Shown here piece by piece: positions 19,538 to 27,776 of a DNA stretch of 64,000 nucleotides. This stretch comes from Oceanirhabdus sp942490885 (GTDB lineage Bacteria > Bacillota > Clostridia > Clostridiales > Clostridiaceae): positions 5,208,001 to 5,272,000 of the forward strand of contig CALNYT010000002.1 in the NCBI GenBank assembly GCA_942490885.1, written 5' to 3'. Below the pieces are notes generated by a model. That model made no database searches. It saw only the letters and a list, made by a program, of their open reading frames with translations, and was not told the DNA's origin. Made by a program: the position numbers and the translations under genes. Position 1 is the stretch's first letter, and every line of letters begins with the position of its first letter.

Positions 19538-19567
19538 AAAAATCACGGGCGACCGTGATTTTTTTAT
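19538..19567. terminator. Bidirectional terminator between convergent genes
   Basis: Eleven-base perfect stem AAAAATCACGG (19538-19548) with CCGTGATTTTT (19553-19563). It serves the Nudix gene and the converging DUF1576 operon. Confidence 0.8.
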
Positions 19568-19911
19568 ATGTGTCTAACAATTTTTATTTTAAGGTTACTA
19601 GTTTCAGCAACATATTCTATACGAGCATCATCACTCATCATACCTACTAATGTTAACTCGGTATCAGTGTCATCATCTCCTGAGAGACCCCAATAATATG
19701 ATTCCATTTCATGGCATCTAGGAGAAGATAACATTCTATTCGCAATTTCTAAGACATCTTCTGAGAGGTTTAAAATTTTTGATTCAACCTCTATGTAAAA
19801 AGATTCATCTTCATAAGTAACATCTATATGGATATCTGTAGCACCATATTTATAACAAAAACTCATAAGCTCATCTATAACTTTAATATTTTTTTGATAA
19901 ATATGTTTCAT
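19564..19911 (-). CDS. Small cytosolic protein encoded with DUF1576 protein
   Basis: 115 residues, no signal or membrane segment. An N-terminal helix then alternating strands (ATDIHIDVTYEDESFYIEVES) faintly resembles a degenerate HATPase-like fold, but ATP motifs are not visible. It starts 14 bases after the stop of the DUF1576 gene and is surely co-transcribed, so a role as soluble partner or regulator of that membrane protein is likely by context. I do not assign a function. Confidence 0.75.
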   Translation of the reverse strand: MKHIYQKNIKVIDELMSFCYKYGATDIHIDVTYEDESFYIEVESKILNLSEDVLEIANRMLSSPRCHEMESYYWGLSGDDDTDTELTLVGMMSDDARIEYVAETSNLKIKIVRHI

Positions 19912-19925
19912 AATGTGTACTCCAA

Positions 19926-21278
19926 TTACTTGGATTTGCCTCCCTTCGTAGTCTCTTTAGATAAGAGTTTATTGAGAACAGTATGTGACGGTTTATCAAC
20001 AGCTGAGTGCATTTTAGTTTTAAATGAAGTTATAATGGGTACAAGAATTATTGCGACGAGGCCACCGGCAAAACCATTATTGTAAAGGTTCATTCCTCCA
20101 TGTAAATAGCCAACATTGCTCACAACACAAACATGTAAAAAACCAGCAAGAACTCCAAAAATCCAACCAAAATGTCCTGATATTGGTGCTAGGGTTGTGC
20201 AGAATAAAATAGATAATAGTATACCTGCAGAGGTAACACCGCCTTTAAGCATACCTGCTAATAAAGCTCCGAATATAACGGGGGTAACATTAAACAAATG
20301 TTTACCAAATGCTCCAAAGCCTACCACTGTAAAAATCCCACCTATTACAGGTCCATTAAGATCTCCACCAATTAATAATACTAAAAGTGTGCAAAATATA
20401 CCAAGAGATCCCATATTAATAAACGTTGGTCCTTTTCCATAAATTAAAAAGAAGTCAGTAACCAACCTACCAGGTTGATCTAAAATCTTATCTAAATGTT
20501 TAAATGAATAACCATTTTGTACATATCCAATAATCAACAAAGATATGAACATGAATAACAATAATATAGCGAAAAGATTATTATTCCCTGTTGACCATAA
20601 TAATCTACTATTGAATTCTATTCCGAATGATCGTAGTACTGACATTAATAAAGTACCTAATAGACCAGCAGCAAAGCCTGTATTGTATAAATTATAACCT
20701 TGATGGAGTCTGATACAATAAGATGTAAGTGGTGGGAGAATAAATCCCATGAAAATACTTATTAATACACCTAAAAATATTGACACTGGTAATGGTAAGA
20801 CGTCCATAAAAATTAATTCATTAACTGCAGGTGATAGTGTTGTTCCAAAAAGGGCTATTAATACATAGTTTAAAAATGGTTCTTTTTGATATTTGGAATA
20901 CAACCAAACTCCAAAAACTCCAGGCCATACATTAATAATATTTTTACCAAAGAACGCAAAACCACTAATAAGCCAAAGTGCGGCTATAGTTGCTCCATTA
21001 GGTTTAATACCTAGATAAAATAGAAGTAAAATGAACAGAATGGAAAGTACACCTGAATTAATGAATGCAGCCCCTATCCCACCCAATTCAATATAATCAG
21101 TTAGAAGTAGATTTGATTCAAAGAGTATATTTTTGAATCCTTGAAGGATATTACTAGGTGTATCAAATACAAGACCTATAATGATGAATATCAAATAATA
21201 TAATAGCATCAAATAATATGCAAAGTACATTTTCCTTTTAATTTTTCTCGGCATTTTCTTATTCGTGGTTACTTCCAT
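19926..21278 (-). CDS. DUF1576 family polytopic membrane protein with internal duplication
   Basis: 450 residues, about 10-12 membrane helices. Two halves repeat: FINSG (72-76) and FINMG (286-290); GFAFFGKNIINVWPG (106-120) and GFGAFGKHLFNVTPV (320-334); HQGYNLYNTGFAAGL (192-206) and HGGMNLYNNGFAGGL (393-407). Such pseudo-twofold architecture with buried polar and Gly residues suggests a channel or transporter. The family has no assigned substrate to my knowledge. ATG is preceded by AAGGAGG. A cytosolic partner gene follows at once. Confidence 0.87.
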   Translation of the reverse strand: MEVTTNKKMPRKIKRKMYFAYYLMLLYYLIFIIIGLVFDTPSNILQGFKNILFESNLLLTDYIELGGIGAAFINSGVLSILFILLLFYLGIKPNGATIAALWLISGFAFFGKNIINVWPGVFGVWLYSKYQKEPFLNYVLIALFGTTLSPAVNELIFMDVLPLPVSIFLGVLISIFMGFILPPLTSYCIRLHQGYNLYNTGFAAGLLGTLLMSVLRSFGIEFNSRLLWSTGNNNLFAILLLFMFISLLIIGYVQNGYSFKHLDKILDQPGRLVTDFFLIYGKGPTFINMGSLGIFCTLLVLLIGGDLNGPVIGGIFTVVGFGAFGKHLFNVTPVIFGALLAGMLKGGVTSAGILLSILFCTTLAPISGHFGWIFGVLAGFLHVCVVSNVGYLHGGMNLYNNGFAGGLVAIILVPIITSFKTKMHSAVDKPSHTVLNKLLSKETTKGGKSK

Positions 21279-21424
21279 TAAATTCCTCCTTAAACTAAAA
21301 TAATTATAGAAAATTTGATATAATATAATCAGACCTATTCCCTAGAGCTTAATTAATATATAATTATATTATATATTAATATTATCAATAGTTACAATAA
21401 GTATTGAAAGAAAGGACTAATGTA

Positions 21425-21577
21425 ATGATAGCGATTAATTGTTTAAGATGTTCAGAGTATAAAGAAAAAAATTGTAATGGAAACAAAACTGATTGTTTAT
21501 GTGTAAAATGTCCTAGAAATCTTGGGGAATGTTTAATAGTAAGGTATTGTAGAGAAACAGAATCAACTATAAGGTAA
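21425..21577 (+). CDS. 50-residue cysteine-rich protein upstream of carboxypeptidase
   Basis: ATG 21425 follows AAAGGA with 8-base spacing and the stop lies 12 bases before the M32 carboxypeptidase ATG, so the two are an operon. The product has eight cysteines, in CLRC, CLCVKC and further single Cys positions, consistent with zinc or Fe-S binding. I do not recognise the family. The strong spacing and codon usage support it as real despite its size. Confidence 0.65.
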   Translation: MIAINCLRCSEYKEKNCNGNKTDCLCVKCPRNLGECLIVRYCRETESTIR

Positions 21578-21589
21578 GGGGGATTTATT

Positions 21590-23077
21590 ATGAAAGATTC
21601 AGTAAAAGAGTTAAAAGAAATAATTAAAAAAATGGGGTATTTTAATTCAATGAGTTCTATAATGTATTGGGATATGAGTGTCAACGCACCAAAAAAATCA
21701 ATAGATTATAGAAGTGAACTTTTAGGATTTGCGTCAACAGAAGCGCATAAATTAATGACAAGTGATTGTGTAAAAGAATTATTAAATGAAATCGAGTATG
21801 AAGAGTTAGATATTGTTGATAAAGCGATGTACAGAGAAATAAAAAAAGAGTATGAGAAAGCAACAAAAATTCCTGCAGAAAAGGTACATGAGTATGCTGT
21901 AATAAGTTCTAAGTCACAAGCAGCATGGGAAGAAGCTAAAGAAAAAAGTGATTTTGAAATATTTAAACCTCATTTAGAGAAAGTAATAAATATGAAAAAA
22001 GAGTATGTGAAATTCATAGGGGCTGATGAAAAGAAATACGATACTCTTTTAGATGAATTTGAAAAAGGAATGACAGTAGATAAATTAGATAAACTTTTTG
22101 AAGAATTAAAAAGTGGCATACGAGAAATATTAGATAAGATAAAGAAAAGTAATAAAGAAAACAAGGACATGCTGATTGGAAATTACCCAATAGAAAAGCA
22201 AAAAGAATTTAGTTTGAAGGTTATAAAAGATTTAGGCTTTGATTTTGATGGGGGAAGATTAGATAAAAGTATGCATCCATATACAATAAATTTAGGTTAT
22301 GGGGATGTAAGAATAACTACTCATTATAATGATAAAGATTTAAGACCTGCAATACTTGGATGTATTCATGAGTGTGGACACGCTTTATATGAACAAGGAT
22401 TTAAAGAAGAATTATATAATTCAGGATTAAGTGATGGAGCGTCAATGGGTATACATGAATCTCAATCATTATTTTATGAAAATATTATAGGTCAAAGCAA
22501 GCAGTTTTGGAAATATTATTATACAGACCTTCAAGAGTATTTCGAGGATATTAAAAATATGACTTTTCCTCAATTCTACGAACAAATAAATAGAGTAGAA
22601 CCGTCTTTAATAAGAATAGATGCAGACGAACTAACTTATTGTCTACATATAATCATAAGGTATGAAATAGAGAAAGCTATATTTAATGAAGAAGTTGAAG
22701 TTGATGATTTAAAGGATTTGTGGAATGAAAAATATGAAGAGTATTTAGGGGTAAGACCAAACAAAGATAGTGAAGGAATACTTCAAGATATGCATTGGTC
22801 AGATGGATCTTTTGGATACTTCCCAAGTTATGCATTAGGAAATTTATATGCAGCTCAATTTAGAAATAAAATAATTAAAGAAAATCCTAAAATGTTGGAA
22901 GAAATAGAAAATGGTAATTTTGAATCTATACTTAAATGGTTAAGAGAAAATATTCATAAACACGGAGCAGTATATTCTCCTAGTGAATTGGTAAGAAATA
23001 TTACAGGGGAAGAATTACAAGCTAAGTATTTTATTGAATACTTGAATGATAAATATTCAAAAATATATGATTTATAA
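21590..23077 (+). CDS. M32-family metallocarboxypeptidase (Taq-type)
   Basis: 495 residues, normal for the family. HECGH at 260-264 is the zinc motif, followed by the family GIHESQSLFYEN segment and the DMHWSDGSFGYFPSYALGN C-terminal signature. It removes C-terminal residues from peptides in the cytoplasm and probably acts with the other peptidases in this window (M3 at 5550, M29 at 45800) in peptide turnover. ATG is preceded by AAGGGGGA. Confidence 0.95.
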   Translation: MKDSVKELKEIIKKMGYFNSMSSIMYWDMSVNAPKKSIDYRSELLGFASTEAHKLMTSDCVKELLNEIEYEELDIVDKAMYREIKKEYEKATKIPAEKVHEYAVISSKSQAAWEEAKEKSDFEIFKPHLEKVINMKKEYVKFIGADEKKYDTLLDEFEKGMTVDKLDKLFEELKSGIREILDKIKKSNKENKDMLIGNYPIEKQKEFSLKVIKDLGFDFDGGRLDKSMHPYTINLGYGDVRITTHYNDKDLRPAILGCIHECGHALYEQGFKEELYNSGLSDGASMGIHESQSLFYENIIGQSKQFWKYYYTDLQEYFEDIKNMTFPQFYEQINRVEPSLIRIDADELTYCLHIIIRYEIEKAIFNEEVEVDDLKDLWNEKYEEYLGVRPNKDSEGILQDMHWSDGSFGYFPSYALGNLYAAQFRNKIIKENPKMLEEIENGNFESILKWLRENIHKHGAVYSPSELVRNITGEELQAKYFIEYLNDKYSKIYDL

Positions 23078-23080
23078 AAA

Positions 23081-23114
23081 AAATTGCATTTCAGTGATGA
23101 AATGCAATTTTTTT
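23081..23114 (+). terminator. Terminator after M32 carboxypeptidase
   Basis: Thirteen-base perfect stem 23081-23093 with 23098-23110, followed by T-run. Confidence 0.92.
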
Positions 23115-23485
23115 GACTGAAATTCATGATTGCTCCATAGATTTATAATATCAAACAGGAGTTGAACTCAAGAAATATTAAGTTATAACAATATTATAAA
23201 TTTATAAAGCTAACATTTTAATTACTAAAACAGTAAATAAAATTCAGTATAATATATATACGTTTCAAAAATTTTTAGGTTTCAAAATTTTAATATGTAT
23301 ATTATGGAATATAAAAAGTAGATTTCTTTAAAAGTCTTTAATTTAATAATAATACATTAATCAAGAATATATATATGAATATATTACGGATAAAAAATAA
23401 AAATTAAAGAGATACTAATTTTAAATATTAATATATAGGCTGTTATTTTATAGTCCATATGCAGAAATGATTTAGGAGTGATGCT
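23115..23485. other. AT-rich intergenic region, no gene seen
   Basis: About 370 bases with no plausible ORF. The only structure noticed is a direct repeat of GTTTCAAAA(A)TTTT at about 23262-23295, which might be an operator for the cysteine-rich gene pair downstream. Confidence 0.4.
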
Positions 23486-23683
23486 GTGGTTTCAGAAGAA
23501 TTAAAAATGACGGTAGCTCAGAATTGTCATGGATATCATCCGAGATATTTATTTTCTCAGATGTTTTCGGGCATGAGTTTAGGATCTACTACGGAAAGTT
23601 GTAGTAATTGTGTCCACTACATTAGAAGAAAATGTGAAAAGGATTTATTCGACGAGATTAAAGAAAAAATTCAATTACATTAG
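23486..23683 (+). CDS. Small NCHGY-motif cysteine-rich protein 1
   Basis: 65 residues, GTG start with TAGGAG eight bases upstream. Contains QNCHGY near residues 12-17, then SCSNC and a further Cys before KDLFDEI. It is a clear paralogue of the next gene, sharing NCHGY, a CxxC and C-x-x-DL(F/Y)DE in the same order. Four Cys and one His could form a metal site. Function unknown; I know no named family. Confidence 0.7.
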   Translation: MVSEELKMTVAQNCHGYHPRYLFSQMFSGMSLGSTTESCSNCVHYIRRKCEKDLFDEIKEKIQLH

Positions 23684-23693
23684 GAGGGTTATT

Positions 23694-23888
23694 ATGGATA
23701 CTATAGGAAGCTTAGAAAACATGATGGCTGTTGCAACAAATTGTCATGGATATACACCTACTGAAAGTGGGTTAATTTCAGCGGTAGGAAGTGAAAACTG
23801 TAAAAGTTGTAATAATTGCAAGAATCTTTCTAACAATGTTTGCCAAGTAGATTTATATGATGAGGTTTCATCAAGCATGTCCTATTAA
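23694..23888 (+). CDS. Small NCHGY-motif cysteine-rich protein 2
   Basis: 64 residues from ATG 23694 (TAGGAGGG upstream; an in-frame start at 23610 would overlap the previous gene and lacks a site). Contains TNCHGY, a CKSCNNC cluster and CQVDLYDEV. It lies 10 bases after its paralogue, implying a duplicated pair in one transcript. It likely binds metal through Cys/His; function is unknown. Confidence 0.72.
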   Translation: MDTIGSLENMMAVATNCHGYTPTESGLISAVGSENCKSCNNCKNLSNNVCQVDLYDEVSSSMSY

Positions 23889-23959
23889 CTATATTTAAGG
23901 AAATATTAGCATAACAAAGTCGTATGAAGTGTGTTTTAATATTTAAATAATTGAATTAT

Positions 23960-24014
23960 AAACAACTTTATTTCGGAAAAGAATAAAAATTCTGAATAGA
24001 GTTGTTTGTTTTTT
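23960..24014 (+). terminator. Long imperfect terminator hairpin before serine operon
   Basis: AAACAACT-type arm (from 23960) pairs over about 18 bases with the arm ending GTTGTTT (to 24007), then T-run. Confidence 0.65.
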
Positions 24015-24047
24015 AAAAAGAAAGAAAAAATTTTTAAATTTAAGATG

Positions 24048-24076
24048 TTGAGAAATTACTTGCAAAATGTTAAAAT
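24048..24076 (+). promoter_or_regulatory. Predicted promoter of serine operon
   Basis: TTGAGA (24048-24053), 17 bases, TAAAAT (24071-24076), 60 bases ahead of the aminotransferase ATG. No T-box or known riboswitch is visible between. Confidence 0.45.
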
Positions 24077-24137
24077 GAATATGAATTTTCAATTATTTAT
24101 AAAATCAAATTATTTGAAAAACCTTGGAGGGTGTATT

Positions 24138-25214
24138 ATGCATAAAAGATTATTTATACCAGGACCAGTAGATGTTAGAGAAGATGTACTACAGAAAATG
24201 GCTACGCCTCAAATAGGCCATAGAACGAAAGAGGCATCAGATTTACAAAGAAGAATTAGTGACAATATGAGAAAAGTATTTGGTACTAAAGAAGAGATAT
24301 TACTATCAACTAGTTCAGGTAGTGGATTAATGGAAGGTGCTATCCGTTCATGTACAGCTAAGAGAGCAGCAGTATTTTCAGTAGGTGCATTTGGTAATAG
24401 ATGGTATGATATGGCGAAGGTTAACAATGTACCAGCTGATAAGTATGAATCAGAATGGGGGCAACCAACAACTCCAGAGATGATTGAAGAAGCGTTAGAA
24501 ACAGGATTATATGATTTAATAACAATTACTATGAATGAAACATCAACAGGTGTTATGAATAATATGGAAGAGTTATCTAAGGTTTACAAGAAATATCCAG
24601 AAGTTGTTGTTTGTGTAGACACAGTAAGTTGTGCTGCAGGTGTAGAAATTAAAGCTGACGAGTGGGGAATTGATATAGTTATGACATCTACTCAAAAAGC
24701 TCTAGGACTTCCAGCAGGATTAGCTATTTGTTCAATGTCAAAGAAAGCTGTTGAAAGAGCTAAGACTGTTGAATTTAGAGGTATGTACTTAGATTTATTA
24801 AGCTTATATGATTACATTCAAAAGAAAGATTACCAATATCCATCAACACCTTCTTTAGCGCATATGTTTGCTTTAGATTATCAATTAGATAGAATTATAA
24901 ATGAAGAAGGCTTAGAAAATAGATATAATAGACATTTAGAAGGGGCAAAAATTGTTAGAGCTTGGGCAGAAAAACATTTTGCTATTTTCCCTAACAAAGA
25001 GTATATGTCTCAAACATTAACTAACATAGAAAATACTAAGGGAATTGACGTAGGAGCTTTAAATAAGAAATTAGCTGAAAGAGGATATATGATTTCAAAT
25101 GGATATGGAAAGATGAAGGATAAGACATTCAGAATCGCACATATGGCTGAAACTACTCCAGAAGAAATCAAAGAATTACTTGCTATTATTGAAGAAATTT
25201 TAGACCTTAAGTAG
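24138..25214 (+). CDS. Class V PLP-dependent aminotransferase (serine-pathway type)
   Basis: Start chosen at ATG 24138, after TTGGAGGG; an upstream in-frame extension to 24006 runs through the promoter and is not credible. 358 residues. The N-terminal FIPGPVDV and the PLP-binding STQKALGLPAG with K187 place it in the alanine-glyoxylate/serine-pyruvate/phosphoserine aminotransferase group. With serA and DUF1015 directly downstream, it most likely acts as the SerC-equivalent transaminase of phosphohydroxypyruvate; serine-glyoxylate transamination is the alternative. Confidence 0.9.
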   Translation: MHKRLFIPGPVDVREDVLQKMATPQIGHRTKEASDLQRRISDNMRKVFGTKEEILLSTSSGSGLMEGAIRSCTAKRAAVFSVGAFGNRWYDMAKVNNVPADKYESEWGQPTTPEMIEEALETGLYDLITITMNETSTGVMNNMEELSKVYKKYPEVVVCVDTVSCAAGVEIKADEWGIDIVMTSTQKALGLPAGLAICSMSKKAVERAKTVEFRGMYLDLLSLYDYIQKKDYQYPSTPSLAHMFALDYQLDRIINEEGLENRYNRHLEGAKIVRAWAEKHFAIFPNKEYMSQTLTNIENTKGIDVGALNKKLAERGYMISNGYGKMKDKTFRIAHMAETTPEEIKELLAIIEEILDLK

Positions 25215-25233
25215 TAAAAGAGACTACTAGAAT

Positions 25234-25274
25234 AATATACAGTTCATATAGATTTCTAATATGAACTGTATATT
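25234..25274 (+). promoter_or_regulatory. Perfect 16-bp inverted repeat between aminotransferase gene and serA
   Basis: Arms 25234-25249 and 25259-25274 are perfectly complementary with a 9-base loop. No T-run follows, so it is not an ordinary terminator; it could stabilise or process the mRNA, or be an operator. Confidence 0.6.
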
Positions 25275-25303
25275 CATATTAATGTAATTTAGGAGGGGTT
25301 CTC

Positions 25304-26218
25304 ATGTTAAGAATATTAGTAACAGATGGAATGGATAAAGGTGCTGCACAGCAACTTAGAGATATGGGTAACGAGGTTGTAGAGCAATACTATGAACCAG
25401 AAATGCTAGGAGAAGCGTTACAGGCATTTGATGTTGTTGTTATTAGATCTAAAACTAAGATAAGAAAACCAATTATTGATGTAGCTGCACAAGGAAAACT
25501 TAAGTTAATCATCAGAGCTGGTGTTGGAATTGATAATATAGATTTTAGATATGCAGAAGAGAAGGGTATAAAGGTTAGAAATACTCCAAATTCAAGTAGT
25601 GCTTCAGTTGCTGAACTAGCAATTGGACATATGTTTGCAGTTTCAAGATTTATTGGTATTGCGAATGTTACTATGAGAGATGGTAAGTGGGAAAAGAAAG
25701 CTTATAGTGGTGTAGAACTTGCAGGAAAAACATTAGGACTAGTTGGATTTGGTAGAATATCTAGAGAAACTGCTAAAAGAGCAGAAGCTCTAGGAATGAA
25801 TATTTGCTATACTGACATAATAGGAAAAGCAGAAGGATATGATAATTATGATTTCTGTACACTTGATGCGTTATTACAGAAATCAGACTATGTTTCTCTT
25901 CATATTCCATTCAGTAAAGAACATGGAGCAACTATCACTAAAGAAAAATTAGAGTTAATGAAAAATAATGCATTTTTAATTAACTGTGCAAGAGGTGGAG
26001 TTGTAGATGAAAAAGCATTAATTCAAGCTCTTAATGAAGGTAAACTTGCAGGAGCTGCATTTGATGTTTTTGAAGAAGAACCAACTAAGAATATCGAATT
26101 AATTAATCATCCAAAAGTTTCTGTAACTCCTCATATTGGTGCTTCAACAGCGGAAGCTCAGAAGAGAATAGGGCAAGAAACAATAGATGTTATAAAAGAA
26201 TTTGCAAAAAATAAATAA
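25304..26218 (+). CDS. serA: D-3-phosphoglycerate dehydrogenase (short form)
   Basis: 304 residues: the catalytic and NAD-binding domains only, without the C-terminal ACT regulatory domain of longer SerA proteins. Visible are the Rossmann LGLVGFGRISRETAKR, NCARGGVVDEKAL and TPHIGAST (catalytic His). It oxidises 3-phosphoglycerate to 3-phosphohydroxypyruvate, the first step of serine synthesis. Absence of ACT suggests no direct serine feedback. ATG follows AGGAGGGG. Confidence 0.93.
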   Translation: MLRILVTDGMDKGAAQQLRDMGNEVVEQYYEPEMLGEALQAFDVVVIRSKTKIRKPIIDVAAQGKLKLIIRAGVGIDNIDFRYAEEKGIKVRNTPNSSSASVAELAIGHMFAVSRFIGIANVTMRDGKWEKKAYSGVELAGKTLGLVGFGRISRETAKRAEALGMNICYTDIIGKAEGYDNYDFCTLDALLQKSDYVSLHIPFSKEHGATITKEKLELMKNNAFLINCARGGVVDEKALIQALNEGKLAGAAFDVFEEEPTKNIELINHPKVSVTPHIGASTAEAQKRIGQETIDVIKEFAKNK

Positions 26219-26281
26219 TATAAACACATAATAATATAAACCAATGATAATATAATAATCTATTTTTAGGAGGAATTTAAG

Positions 26282-27529
26282 ATGGCAGTAGTAAGACCAT
26301 TTAAAGCATTTAGACCTACAAAAGAGTTAGTTGATAAGGTTGCTGCATTACCTTATGATGTTATGAATTCAGAAGAGGCAAGAGAGATGGTAAAGGGTAA
26401 TCCATACTCATTTCTACATGTAGATAGACCTGAAGTAGATTTAGAACCTGGAATCGATATTCATAGCAAACCTGTATATGAGAAAGCTAGCGAAAATCTT
26501 CAAAAGATGATCGAAGAAGGAACATATCTGCAAGAAGGAAAACCAAGCATGTATATATATAGACAAATCATGAATGGAAGACCTCAAACAGGTATAGTTG
26601 CATGTGCTTCAATTGATGACTACATGAACAATATCATCAAAAAGCATGAGCTTACAAGAGCTGAAAAAGAGCAAGATAGAATTAACCATGTTGATTATAC
26701 TAATGCAAATACTGGACCAATATTCTTAACATACAGAAACAGAGCTGAGATTGATAAAATTGTAAATGATTGGGTTGAGAATCACGAAGCTGAATATAAT
26801 TTTACATCTGAGGAAGATAATGTTCAACAAATTATTTGGGTAATTAATGATGAGCAATTAGTTAATAGATTATCTGAATTATTTGCTGGAGTAGAATATC
26901 TTTATATTGCAGATGGTCATCATAGATCAGCATCAGCTGTTAAGGTTGGAATGATGAGAAGAAAAGAAAATCCAGATTATACTGGAGAAGAAGAATTCAA
27001 CTACTTCCTATCAGTTATATTCCCTAAAGATGATTTATATATAATGGATTATAACAGAGTAGTTAAAGATTTAAACGGAAATAGTTCAGAAGAATTTATG
27101 AAAAAGGTAGAAGATAAATTTATCATAGAAGAGTATAAGGGAGAAGGTCAATATAAACCAGAAGACAAGAAGACTTATGGAATGTTATTAGACAATAAAT
27201 GGTATAAGTTAACTGCTAAAGAGGGTACTTTTGATGCAAATGACCCAGTAGATAGATTAGATGTATCTATACTTCAGAAGAATTTATTAAATCCTATACT
27301 AGGAATAGATGATCCAAGAACTAATCCAAGAATTGATTTTGTTGGAGGAATTAGAGGACTTGGTGAATTAGAAAGAAGAGTTAATGAAGGTATGAAGGTT
27401 GCATTCTCAATGTATCCTACAACTATGGAAGATTTAATGGATATTGCAGATGCAGATAAAATCATGCCACCTAAATCTACTTGGTTCGAACCAAAATTAA
27501 GAAGTGGAATTTTTGTACACGAATTATAG
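26282..27529 (+). CDS. DUF1015 family protein in serine operon
   Basis: 415 residues, the usual family length. Begins with the conserved RPFKAFRPTKELVDKVAALPYDV and contains ADGHHRSASA near residues 214-223, which recalls the ParB/sulfiredoxin-fold (D/E)GHHR nucleotide-binding loop seen in free-serine kinases. Co-location with an aminotransferase and serA suggests a role in phosphoserine or serine metabolism; no serB-like phosphatase is in the window. ATG follows AGGAGG. Function is inferred only. Confidence 0.85.
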   Translation: MAVVRPFKAFRPTKELVDKVAALPYDVMNSEEAREMVKGNPYSFLHVDRPEVDLEPGIDIHSKPVYEKASENLQKMIEEGTYLQEGKPSMYIYRQIMNGRPQTGIVACASIDDYMNNIIKKHELTRAEKEQDRINHVDYTNANTGPIFLTYRNRAEIDKIVNDWVENHEAEYNFTSEEDNVQQIIWVINDEQLVNRLSELFAGVEYLYIADGHHRSASAVKVGMMRRKENPDYTGEEEFNYFLSVIFPKDDLYIMDYNRVVKDLNGNSSEEFMKKVEDKFIIEEYKGEGQYKPEDKKTYGMLLDNKWYKLTAKEGTFDANDPVDRLDVSILQKNLLNPILGIDDPRTNPRIDFVGGIRGLGELERRVNEGMKVAFSMYPTTMEDLMDIADADKIMPPKSTWFEPKLRSGIFVHEL

Positions 27530-27583
27530 AATAAAACAATGATAATATTTTGTCTGAAACTCTGTTTTGAATCTTCAGAGTTT

Positions 27584-27704
27584 CAGACTGCGAAAAAAGC
27601 TCAAGATCAAGGAACAAGGCGAACGAGCAGCGGAATGTACAAGTTAGTACTTGAGCAGCACAGAGAGCCTTAGTGACGCCGAGATTGGGCTTTTTCACAG
27701 TCTG
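27584..27704 (+). ncRNA. Structured RNA element, copy 1 (unnamed family)
   Basis: Outer stem 27584-27604 pairs with 27685-27704. Inside, AAGGC (27616-27620) pairs with GCCTT (27667-27671) and GTAC at 27637-27640 pairs with GTAC at 27647-27650. The core shares long identical blocks with copy 2 (50317-50428), while stem positions change in a compensating way, so an RNA fold is conserved. A terminator follows directly, so it is transcribed on the plus strand, as the serine operon 3' end or alone. The antisense strand encodes a pseudo-conserved peptide, judged a by-product. Confidence 0.65.
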
Positions 27705-27737
27705 AGTACGTAATTAGACATTGCGTGCTCTTTTTTT
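27704..27737 (+). terminator. Terminator directly after RNA element copy 1
   Basis: GAGTACG (27704-27710) with CGTGCTC (27724-27730), one G-T pair, followed by seven T. Confidence 0.7.
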
Positions 27738-27776
27738 GATGCTATAATATTTTTAGGGGGAATAGGAGGAGAAGAA

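Noticed and set aside
23889..24137. T-box or amino-acid riboswitch ahead of the serine operon
   Set aside because: The T-box antiterminator core (GGGTGG-ACCGCG type) is absent; only a terminator hairpin and a promoter are visible.
27477..27698. Minus-strand ORF with peptide RCSF-LFLDLE-F---ETLKI, repeated at 50146-50388
   Set aside because: The similarity is explained by the conserved RNA core read backwards; stem changes keep RNA pairing, and no ribosome-binding site precedes either ORF.
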